From the NCBI RefSeq assembly GCF_007747215.1, contig NZ_CP036273.1, positions 248,001 through 312,000 on the forward strand: 64,000 bases of DNA. The letters are read 5' to 3'. Below the pieces are notes generated by a model. That model was not told the DNA's origin. It did not search any database and saw nothing but the letters and a program-made list of their open reading frames with translations. The translations under genes were made by a program, and so were the position numbers. Every line of letters begins with the position of its first letter. The stretch's first letter is position 1. The DNA comes from Urbifossiella limnaea. GTDB lineage: Bacteria > Planctomycetota > Planctomycetia > Gemmatales > Gemmataceae. This document shows positions 12,001 to 18,604 of this stretch, one piece after another.

Positions 12001-12618
12001 TTCCCCGTTCGGCCGCAGGGCGACGACGAAGTCGTTCGGCGCCCCGGGCTGGACGGACGCCGGACGGGTGACGGTCACCTCGGCCGGCCTGGCCTTCGCG
12101 GCGGTGTCGGCGGCGCGCTCGGCGGCGGCCCACGCCGCCAGCGCGTCGGCGGTCGCCCCCCGGGCGGCGGCGTACCTGGCCTCGGCCGCCCGCTGCTGCA
12201 TCGCGACGGCCGTGACGATGTTTGCGGAACGCCTCGCCTCGGCGAAGGCGGCGTCGGCCGGGCCGCGGCGGGCGGCCGCCTGCTCGTTCACCCGGCTCAT
12301 GGGGATCAGCGTGGCCGGGACGAGCGCCCACACGGCGGCGGCGACGGCCCACCGCCCCCACACCCGCTCGCGGGCGCCGGCGGGGGAAGCGTTGGCGAGC
12401 GACGACGGCACGGCGTCGGCGGGCGGAACGAACCGGACCTGCGGGAACGAGTGGCGGGCGGCTCGCGCGAAGAGGCCGGCGGCGCGGGCCTCGGCGGCGC
12501 GGGCGGCGGCGCAGGCGGCGCACGTGGTCAGGTGCGCGTCGACGGCCGCGGCCTGGGCGGGTTCGAGGAGCCCGTACAGGTGGTCGAGCAACAGGGGTTG
12601 GCAGTCATTGCACCGCAT
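9076..12618 (-). CDS. Zinc-finger anti-sigma-like protein with macroglobulin (MG2/A2M) domains
   Basis: 1180 residues. The N-terminus has a ZAS-type zinc motif H-L-T-T-C-A-A-C (H-x3-C-x2-C), as in ECF anti-sigma factors, then a membrane segment near residue 95. A long beta-rich region includes DRAAYRPGETVRFRS (MG2 type) and several immunoglobulin-like repeats. Two further hydrophobic segments lie around residue 900, followed by a Pro-rich linker and a C-terminal A2M-like end (LWRPLIVLPTDG, VVAGHTLDGRIG). No thioester CxEQ is present, so it cannot trap proteases covalently. The ECF sigma factor gene lies 117 bases upstream, so this is probably its membrane anti-sigma partner with an unusually large outer sensing region. 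Confidence 0.8.
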   Translation of the reverse strand: MRCNDCQPLLLDHLYGLLEPAQAAAVDAHLTTCAACAAARAAEARAAGLFARAARHSFPQVRFVPPADAVPSSLANASPAGARERVWGRWAVAAAVWALVPATLIPMSRVNEQAAARRGPADAAFAEARRSANIVTAVAMQQRAAEARYAAARGATADALAAWAAAERAADTAAKARPAEVTVTRPASVQPGAPNDFVVALRPNGEALAGRSVAAEVRTAAGAVVYTQALNPKDTNQEHKVRVPADVWKGVAPGAELVFAVSTTGPGGARADLLEPVRLFGPVYATMLVTDRAAYRPGETVRFRSLTLDRATFLPPPHEQALAASLRKRDGTEIPGTTVYGTTGVVRTAGGATTPVLGPDGRTVRGVGVGEVVLPAGLPEGEYLLTLAEVPGRGGRSPAMTAPVTRTVRVETGATGRFQKTIAFDAAVGPKTTATVQVKSGGTPVAGATVDAVATADGSASVIVKVLDKKTDAAGKARIELVLPGPAEMPRGDARLRVTVSQGGVAESVAARIPVAGKDVVVEFFPEGGTLVAGVPNRVYVRATSVTGVPVGVRGTVTGPAGPVAKVEEPAREALTARGLGVITFTPAAGARYALALDERGGKSFELPAAAADGVAMTVLDPVTRPGQAVRVRLVSAGGPRNLVVGAYTRGRLSDTKAVAAKANEPVELTLLAGADARGGVVRLTVFEDGAGLRPVAERLAFRRPAEVLKLDLKPMEAGSPGETTLRVTATDEKGNPAAAVVWAAAVASASAPGAKDRSLPTHFLLAGEVEAPDDLEHADFLLTDHPQAAAGLDLVLATQGWRRFAEQGTGPVALRAKVDRLLAMTGSAPVGPEPARVYEAHWPQYEAAVDGLQAAQAERTAASANVAGLVAAYEARRRETAALAAAAEEATAGLVAARGWVSVGAVLLAVLAAGAAVVGYVRPKGVRGLVPLCASAAGAGLLALTLSEMANGSNAPDYALAETVTPPAASTGAPPSMPVAPPPQVAKVNAKGQVEPPESPFFSSVGAQKLGPKTIPDKTPPAPPVTIPDSEIAPPRPVAEMRMSPPAPAVRVNSAAAPTAASADDPHLGLGQAGRLATPIAVMLADVKQPDAALERMRAAVPWVPPLAVREFAAPRPAAGDAHPDTVLWRPLIVLPTDGTTTLSFFPGPAAGGYEVVVAGHTLDGRIGTVRRVVPGTRD

Positions 12619-12735
12619 CGGCTACCGTCCTTCCCCCTGGGCGTCAGGGGTGGTCCTTTCCGGGCGGGGTTCGGCCGCGGCCCCGGGCTTGCGAGTCGGG
12701 GGGTCGCGGCGGGTCCGCCCGCGTGTCGATCACGT

Positions 12736-13341
12736 TCATCCCGGCGGCTCGGCGTCCGGACCGGCTTCCGGGTTTAGCACCTTGCGGAGCTTCTGCAAGG
12801 CCGCCCGCATCTGCGTCTTCACGGTGCCCACCGGGGCGCCGCGCTGCTCGGCGATCTGCTCGTAGGTGAGCTCGCCGTTCTGCCGCAGCAGGAACACCTC
12901 GCGCTCTTCCGGCCGCAGCCGGGTGAGCGCGTCCCGCAGTTGGGACACCGTCTCGCGGTCTTCGAGCGAGTCGCCGGGCGGGCCGTCCCGGTTGGGCGTC
13001 ATCAGGTCGTCGTCCGGCAGGGGCCGCGACTTCCGCTTCCAGGCGCTCCGTTGGTGGTCCTTCGCGGCGTTCAGGCCGATGCGAAAGATCCAGGCGCGGA
13101 CGTTCACCACGTCGTCCATCGTGTGCCGGCTGCGCCAGCACTTCAGGAACGCCTCCTGGGCGGCGTCCTGGGCGTCGTCGGCGTTGCCGATGACGTACAG
13201 GAGGGTGCTCACCAGTTCGTCCCGAATCTGGTTGAACAGTGCGACCAGGGCGTCGTCGTCCAAGCGGGCGGGTACGGCCCCGCCGGGTGAGGGGGGGTGC
13301 GGGGCCGGCCGGTCGCTCGGAGTCGGGCCGGGCTGGGCCAT
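12736..13341 (-). CDS. ECF RNA polymerase sigma factor
   Basis: 201 residues. Region 2 (VALFNQIRDELVS to VRAWIFRIGLNAAKDHQR) and region 4 (LRPEEREVFLLRQNGELTYEQIAE, APVGTVKTQMRAALQKLR) are both intact; the N-terminus is a Pro-rich extension. I choose the ATG at 13341 because AGGAG lies four bases upstream; the GTG one codon earlier would be too close. It is immediately upstream of, and presumably controlled by, the zinc-finger/MG2 protein on the same strand. Target promoters cannot be deduced here. Confidence 0.93.
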   Translation of the reverse strand: MAQPGPTPSDRPAPHPPSPGGAVPARLDDDALVALFNQIRDELVSTLLYVIGNADDAQDAAQEAFLKCWRSRHTMDDVVNVRAWIFRIGLNAAKDHQRSAWKRKSRPLPDDDLMTPNRDGPPGDSLEDRETVSQLRDALTRLRPEEREVFLLRQNGELTYEQIAEQRGAPVGTVKTQMRAALQKLRKVLNPEAGPDAEPPG

Positions 13342-13552
13342 CACACTCCTGCCTATCCGACGATCCCGGGTCGGGCGGGGATTGGAGGAAAAATGAGGAG
13401 TCGATCACGGAGCGGCCCCGCGGGGGGCGTTCGGGCATGGTACGATCCGGTCGGGCAAGCTGGCAAGGCGGGGGGAGCAATGCCGGCGGCGGGCGCGGGG
13501 TGCCCCGCCGGCGCATCCGGTGCAGCTGTCCCAGGTTACGAAGGGAACGAGT

Positions 13553-13594
13553 CGCCGCATGCGACGTTGCAGCGCTGCAACGCCTCATGCGGCG
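13553..13594. terminator. Hairpin just downstream of gatB
   Basis: Arms 13553-13572 and 13575-13594 (20 bases, three mismatches) form a tight stem centred on GCAGCGCTGC, seven bases past the gatB stop. There is no U-tract on the gatB side, so termination is probable from position only. Confidence 0.5.
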
Positions 13595-13600
13595 GAAGAA

Positions 13601-15118
13601 TTACACCTTCGCCAGCTCCTCGTCCACCAGCCGGCGCACCACGTCGTTCGGGGCGCCCTTGTTCGCCTTCATCACGGCGCCCACGATCGACATCTTCGCC
13701 GCGTCCTTGCCGCCCTTGAAGTCGGCCACTGCCCGCGGGTTCGCCGCGATCGCCGCCGCGACCGCCGCCCGCAGCGTCGCCTCGTCGAAGGAACTGGCGT
13801 CCTTCACGCCCTCCAACTCCATCGCCTTCTCGACCGGCACGCCGTCCGCCAGCATCCGCGCGAACGTCTTCCGCCGCGGGTCCTGGCCCACGCTCGCCGT
13901 CTTCTTCAGGAACGCCGCGAAGTCGGCGGCGGCGACCGGGAACTCGTCGATCTCCTCGTGCCGCTCCGTCAGCGCGGGGTAGACGAGGTCGCTCATGCGG
14001 TTCGCGGCCGCCTTGCCGTCGCCGATCGCGGCGGCCACCGCCTCGAAGTACGCGACCGTGCGCCGCCCCTTCGTGGTGAGCACGTCGGCGGCCTCGGCGG
14101 GGAGGCCGTACTGCGTCTGGAGCCGCAGCCGCTGCGCCTGCGGCAGCTCGCCCAGGTCGGCCTTCACCGCCGCCAGCTGCTCCGCGGTCACGACCACCGG
14201 CACGAGGTCCGGGTCGGGGAAGTAGCGGTAGTCGGCGGCCTCCTCCTTGTGCCGCTGCACCTCGGTGCGGCCCTTCGCGTCGTCCCACCCGGCCGTGGTC
14301 TTCAGCACCTTGCCGAAGCGGTTGTTCTCCGCGTCCTTCAGGAACGCCTCGTACTGCCGCTTCGCCTCGTAGGTGATCGCCCGGCCGACGCCGCGGAAGC
14401 TGTTCAGGTTCTTGATCTCGACCAGGGACGTGGCCGAATACCCCTCCGGCCGCGACGGGTCGGGGATGTGGACGTTCACGTTCGCGTCGCAGCGGAGCGA
14501 ACCCTCCTGCATCTCGCAGTCGGACACGCCGAGCTCGCGCATCATCAGGCGGACCTCGTCGAGGTAGGCCATCGCCTCCTCGGGCGTGTTCATGTCCGGC
14601 TGCGACACGATCTCCAGCAGCGGCGTGCCGGTGCGGTTGAGGTCCACCTTGGTGTCGCCGCCGCGGCCCGACTCGTCGTGCTGGTTCTTGCCGGCGTCCT
14701 CTTCGAGGTGCGCGCGGATGATGCCGACGCGCTTGGCGGTGTAGCCCTTCTTGGGGTCGGGGTGGACGTTGATGTCGAGCCAGCCGTCGTGGCTGAACGG
14801 CAGGTCGTACTGGCTGATCTGGTAGTTCTTCGGCAGGTCGGGGTAGTAGTAGTTCTTGCGGTCCCACTTGGTGAACCCGGCTGCCTGCCCGGGGTGGCTG
14901 GCGATGCTGCAGTTGAGCGCGAGCGCGGCCTTGAGCGCGAGGCGGAACGCCTCGGCGTTCATGACCGGCAGCGACCCGGGGAGGCCGAGGCAGACGGGGC
15001 AGGTAGCGGTGTTCGGCGGCAGCCCGAACTTGTTGAGGCACCCGCAGAACAGCTTGGTCTTGGTGAGCAGCTGGACGTGGACTTCCAGCCCGACCACGAT
15101 CTTGTACGGCTCGGCCAT
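13601..15118 (-). CDS. gatB: Asp-tRNA(Asn)/Glu-tRNA(Gln) amidotransferase subunit B
   Basis: 505 residues, full length for GatB. It begins MAEPYKIVVGLEVHVQLLTK, has the zinc-site cysteines (FCGC, TCPVCLG), the KNYYYPDLPKNYQISQYD block, and the C-terminal YqeY-like tail ending RRLVDEELAKV. With GatA and GatC (not in the window) it transamidates misacylated Glu-tRNA(Gln) or Asp-tRNA(Asn). The gene stands alone, with a hairpin after its stop and a family-1 hairpin upstream of its start. Confidence 0.97.
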   Translation of the reverse strand: MAEPYKIVVGLEVHVQLLTKTKLFCGCLNKFGLPPNTATCPVCLGLPGSLPVMNAEAFRLALKAALALNCSIASHPGQAAGFTKWDRKNYYYPDLPKNYQISQYDLPFSHDGWLDINVHPDPKKGYTAKRVGIIRAHLEEDAGKNQHDESGRGGDTKVDLNRTGTPLLEIVSQPDMNTPEEAMAYLDEVRLMMRELGVSDCEMQEGSLRCDANVNVHIPDPSRPEGYSATSLVEIKNLNSFRGVGRAITYEAKRQYEAFLKDAENNRFGKVLKTTAGWDDAKGRTEVQRHKEEAADYRYFPDPDLVPVVVTAEQLAAVKADLGELPQAQRLRLQTQYGLPAEAADVLTTKGRRTVAYFEAVAAAIGDGKAAANRMSDLVYPALTERHEEIDEFPVAAADFAAFLKKTASVGQDPRRKTFARMLADGVPVEKAMELEGVKDASSFDEATLRAAVAAAIAANPRAVADFKGGKDAAKMSIVGAVMKANKGAPNDVVRRLVDEELAKV

Positions 15119-15172
15119 TCTCGCCCCCGTTCGCCCTGGCGGTGAACGGGTATTCTAGCGGCGAAACCCGAT

Positions 15173-15281
15173 TTTTTGACAGGATGAACTGGATGAAGCA
15201 GGATGGAAAACAAAGACAGAAATCAATTTAAATCGTGTCTTTGTTTTCCATCCTGCTTCATCCAGTTCGTCCTGTCAAAAA
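15173..15281. repeat. Family-1 long intergenic hairpin (copy A)
   Basis: 46-base arms (15173-15218 and 15236-15281) with one mismatch and a 17-base AT-rich loop containing ATTTAAAT. Each arm carries TTTTTGACAGGATGAACTGG then GAAGCAGGATGG. It lies between the sigma-WD40 stop and the gatB start. The base of the stem is T5/A5, so neither strand ends in a U-tract. Copies B and C are at 18491 and 21049. Confidence 0.95.
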
Positions 15282-15290
15282 CTGCCCTCG

Positions 15291-17123
15291 CTACCGGCCC
15301 GTCACGCCGGCCACGTCCCACACCTGCACCACGTTGTCGAGGGTGCCGGCCGCGAGCGTGCGGCCGTCGGGGGCGAACGACACCGACAGCACCCAGCCGC
15401 GACCGCCGAACTGTGGCACCGGCTCCCCGATCCGCGCCAGCGACCGGCCCGTCGCCGCGTCCCACAGGCGGATGGTGCCGTCGATCCCGCCGGACGCCAG
15501 CGTCCGGCCGTCCGGCGAGTACACCAGCGCGAACAGGTCGTCGGTGTGGCCGGACAGCTTCGCCCGCTCGGCGCCGGTGGCCACGTCGCGCAGGATCACG
15601 TCCTTCCGCTGGGTCGTGGCCAGCGTCTTGCCGTCGGGGGCGAACGCGACCGGGCCGACGCCGTGGTGGCCGACTACCGTCCCCGTCAGCTTGTGCGCCT
15701 GTTCCTTGCCGGTCGCCGCGTCCCAGAAGCGGAGCACGTCCGGCTTGATCGTCAACCGGCGGACGGTCGGGTCGGGCTGCGGCGTCGGCGGGTGGCTGAC
15801 CGTCACCAGCGTCTTGCCGTCCGGGCTGAACCGTACGCGGCTGACGGTCAGGTGCTGGTCGTCGGGCGGCGTGGCGCGGAGGAGCTTCCCCTCGTCGGTC
15901 AGGTCGTACAGCTTCACCGTCTGGTAGCCGCCGCACGCGATCCGCTTGGAGTCGGGGGAGAAGGCGAAGCACCCGCCGTCCGCGGGGTACGACCGGATCT
16001 TCGTCCCGGCCCGGTCCCACTGCAGCACCGCGAACTTGTCCTGCGGCTCCCGCCGGACGGCGGCGAGGGAGTTGGCGTCGGGCGCGTACTCGACGTGGTG
16101 GAACGTCCACTCGCGCGGCTCGCCGACGAGCGGGCGGCGGTCGGGGAGCTCGTCGGCGCCGAGCCGGTACAGTTCGCGGCCGGTCCTGGCGTCCCACACG
16201 CGCACGGTGCCGTCCCACGACGCCGACGCCAGCTGCGTGCCGTCCGGCGAGTAGGAGACGCCGGTCACGCGGTTGGCGTGGCCTTTCAACGTACGAACCA
16301 GCTTCGGCGCGGCAGGCGGCGCCGGCTGCGCGGCGGGCTGCGGCGCGGGCGGTTGCCCGTCGCTCGTCCCGACGGCGCCGGCCACCAGCAGGGCAGCGGC
16401 CGCAGCGACCAGCCCGCCCGCGGTGTACGTCGGCGTCATACTCGTCGCTCCTTTGGCGAGCCGGCGGACGACCGGCGACACGCCCGCCGGGTCCGCGACC
16501 CGGTGCAGTAGGGCGGGAGGAACGGCGTGGGCTGCGGCCGCAGTGCCGAGCGCGGCCAGCGCCGGGGCGACGCCGCGGCCGGCGAGGCGCGTCACGAGCC
16601 GCGCCTTCGCCCGCGCCACCTGCCCGGCCACGGCGCCCGGCGTGCGGCCGAGCCGGGCGGCGGCGTCGGCTTGGGTCAGTCCGTCGAGGACGCACAGGAC
16701 GAACGCCGCCCGGTCGGTCGCGGGCAGCGCCGCGACCTCGCGGTGAACGACGGCCATCGTGTCGGCCCAGTGGTCGGGCGCGGGTGAGGCTTCGGGCACC
16801 GCGGCTGCGCGCTCCCGGGCGCGCCGCCGCGCCGCCTGCCGCCGCGCCAAGAGCCCGACGCGTAGCGCCGCGCCGTGGAGCCACGCCGGCAGGGCCGCCG
16901 GGTCGCGGACGGTGGCGCGGTGCAGCGCCAGAAACGTGGCCTGGAAGGCGTCCTCGGCGTCGGCCTCGTGGAGCAGTTGCCGGCAGACGGCCCACACGAG
17001 CGGGCCGTGGCGCGCGACGAGCTCGGCGAACGCGGCGGGGTCGTCGCGGGCGGCGAGCAGCGCGGCGTCGCCGCGCGGGTCGGGGGCGACGCGGCGGGCG
17101 AAGGCGGCGAACGGGCGGGTCAC
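15291..17123 (-). CDS. ECF sigma factor fused to a membrane segment and WD40 repeats
   Basis: 610 residues from a GTG at 17123. Residues ~20-190 are an ECF sigma factor (GPLVWAVCRQLLHEADAEDA, region 4 GLTQADAAARLGRTPGAV). A hydrophobic segment follows near residue 230-250 (TAGGLVAAAAALLVAGAVG), a Pro/Ala linker, then about six WD40-like blades (for example GHANRVTGVSYSPDGTQLAS, GHTDDLFALVYSPDGRTLAS). Such ECF-WD40 fusions are described in planctomycetes; the WD40 part is thought to sense or scaffold outside or at the membrane, so sigma release must involve cleavage or conformational change (inference). It is divergent from the LRR gene, 77 bases apart. Confidence 0.9.
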   Translation of the reverse strand: MTRPFAAFARRVAPDPRGDAALLAARDDPAAFAELVARHGPLVWAVCRQLLHEADAEDAFQATFLALHRATVRDPAALPAWLHGAALRVGLLARRQAARRRARERAAAVPEASPAPDHWADTMAVVHREVAALPATDRAAFVLCVLDGLTQADAAARLGRTPGAVAGQVARAKARLVTRLAGRGVAPALAALGTAAAAHAVPPALLHRVADPAGVSPVVRRLAKGATSMTPTYTAGGLVAAAAALLVAGAVGTSDGQPPAPQPAAQPAPPAAPKLVRTLKGHANRVTGVSYSPDGTQLASASWDGTVRVWDARTGRELYRLGADELPDRRPLVGEPREWTFHHVEYAPDANSLAAVRREPQDKFAVLQWDRAGTKIRSYPADGGCFAFSPDSKRIACGGYQTVKLYDLTDEGKLLRATPPDDQHLTVSRVRFSPDGKTLVTVSHPPTPQPDPTVRRLTIKPDVLRFWDAATGKEQAHKLTGTVVGHHGVGPVAFAPDGKTLATTQRKDVILRDVATGAERAKLSGHTDDLFALVYSPDGRTLASGGIDGTIRLWDAATGRSLARIGEPVPQFGGRGWVLSVSFAPDGRTLAAGTLDNVVQVWDVAGVTGR

Positions 17124-17188
17124 GGCGGCCTCCGGGGCGGCGTTCGCAGTGTAGTTGCCGCGGCCGCCCCGGTTCTGCGCGGGTTGAG

Positions 17189-17194
17189 TATCCT
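17189..17194 (+). promoter_or_regulatory. Candidate -10 of a leaderless transcript (LRR gene)
   Basis: TATCCT ends exactly six bases before the ATG at 17201 and no Shine-Dalgarno is present. The context GAGTATCCTTTCCGCATG resembles those before 27525, 30217 and 54180. Confidence 0.4.
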
Positions 17195-17200
17195 TTCCGC

Positions 17201-18481
17201 ATGGACGACCACGCCGCGCTGCTCGCCGCCGTCGTCGACCGGCCCGACGACGACACCCCGCGGCTCGTCCTCGCCGACTACCTCGACGACCACGGCGACC
17301 CCGACCGTGCCGCGTTCGTCCGCGCGCAGGTGGAGCTCGCCCGCACCCCCGAGTGGGAGCCATTCGCCGTCGAGTGCCGGCACCGGCGCACGGAGTGGTC
17401 CGACTTCGGGAAGCCGTTCCGCGCCGTGCTGCCGGCGTTCCCGGACGGGTGCGGCGTCGAGTGGGCCGAGCCGCCGTTCCGCCGCGGGTTCGGCTGGCGC
17501 GTCCGCGTCGGCAACCTCCACGGCTGGGCGGGAGTCGCCCCCGAGCTGTTCCGCGCCGCACCGGTCGGCGCGCTCCACCTCCGCGCCGACACCACGCTCG
17601 ACGACTGGCGCGCGTTCGCCGCCGGCCCGTGGCTCGCGCGAATCCGCGAGGTGCATCTCGAAGCGGGAAGAAGCCCGGTCGAGCCGGTGCGGGCGCTCGC
17701 CGCCGCGGGCACGCTCACCGGCCTCGACTCGCTCCACGTCCACCACGCCGACATCCCCGGCATCGACTTCCTCGTCGCCGACGTGCTCGCCGGGCCGCTT
17801 GTGGCGAACCTGCGCGGCCTGTCGTTCCGCCTCAGTTCGCCGGCGTCGCTCGACGACCTCCTGGACGTACTCGCGGCGCACGCCGGGCGGTTCGAGAAGC
17901 TGGCGCTGCGGAAGATGTACCTGACCGGCGCGCAGGTCGGCCGCTGGGCCTCCGCCGGGCTGCACGGCCTGCACGGCCTGGACCTGAGCGACAACTACGT
18001 GTTCAGCCAGGACGGCGCCCGCGCCCTGGCCGACGCGCTGGCCGGCGGGTGGACCGGGCACACGCTCGGCCTGTCGCGCTGCGGCATCGCCGTCCCGGGG
18101 GTGCGGGCGCTGGCGGCGGCGCCGGGAATGGCGTCGGTACGGCGGCTGGACCTGAGCCGGAACGTGTTCGGCCCGACGGGGGTGCAGGTGCTGGCCGCGT
18201 CGCCGCACCTGGCGGGGCTGCGGATGCTGGACCTGCGCGACTGCGGGTTCGGCGACCAGGCCGTGCGCCGCCTGGTCCGCGGCACGTTCTGGCCGAACCT
18301 GACGGAACTCGACCTGCGCGGCAACCCGATCACCGACCGCGGCGCCGGCTACCTGATGGCGGCGCCGCCCGCGCCAGACCTGACGGCGCTGCTGGTGAGC
18401 GGCCGCCACCTGCGCGGCCCGGCCCGGGCGACGCTGGCGAAGCACTACGGGGGACGGGTGGTATTCGAGAATGACGAATGA
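17201..18481 (+). CDS. TIGR02996-domain leucine-rich repeat protein
   Basis: 426 residues. The N-terminus (MDDHAALLAAVVDRPDDDTP, then LVLADYLDDHGDPDRAAFVR) is the planctomycete TIGR02996 motif, which heads many LRR proteins in Gemmata-like genomes. From about residue 175 on there are leucine-rich repeats of the ribonuclease-inhibitor kind (LHGLDLSDNYV, VRRLDLSRNVFG, LRMLDLRDCGFG, LTELDLRGNPITD). Function is unknown; the repeats suggest protein binding. No signal peptide. A -10-like hexamer six bases before the ATG suggests a leaderless mRNA. The stop is ten bases from a family-1 hairpin. Confidence 0.88.
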   Translation: MDDHAALLAAVVDRPDDDTPRLVLADYLDDHGDPDRAAFVRAQVELARTPEWEPFAVECRHRRTEWSDFGKPFRAVLPAFPDGCGVEWAEPPFRRGFGWRVRVGNLHGWAGVAPELFRAAPVGALHLRADTTLDDWRAFAAGPWLARIREVHLEAGRSPVEPVRALAAAGTLTGLDSLHVHHADIPGIDFLVADVLAGPLVANLRGLSFRLSSPASLDDLLDVLAAHAGRFEKLALRKMYLTGAQVGRWASAGLHGLHGLDLSDNYVFSQDGARALADALAGGWTGHTLGLSRCGIAVPGVRALAAAPGMASVRRLDLSRNVFGPTGVQVLAASPHLAGLRMLDLRDCGFGDQAVRRLVRGTFWPNLTELDLRGNPITDRGAGYLMAAPPAPDLTALLVSGRHLRGPARATLAKHYGGRVVFENDE

Positions 18482-18490
18482 TCCGATCTA

Positions 18491-18599
18491 TTTTTGACGG
18501 GATGAACAGGAAGAACCAGGATGGGAGACAAAGACAAAATTTAAATTGATTTCTGTCTTTGCTTCCCATCCTGGTTCTTCCTGTTCATCCCGTCAAAAA
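18491..18599. repeat. Family-1 long intergenic hairpin (copy B, opposite orientation)
   Basis: 46-base arms (18491-18536, 18554-18599) with two adjacent mismatches; the loop is the reverse complement of the loops of copies A and C, so this copy is inverted. Arm-specific variants (GACGGG, GGAAGAACCAGG) are present in both arms. It lies between two convergent genes. Confidence 0.95.
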
Positions 18600-18604
18600 T
18601 GTCT

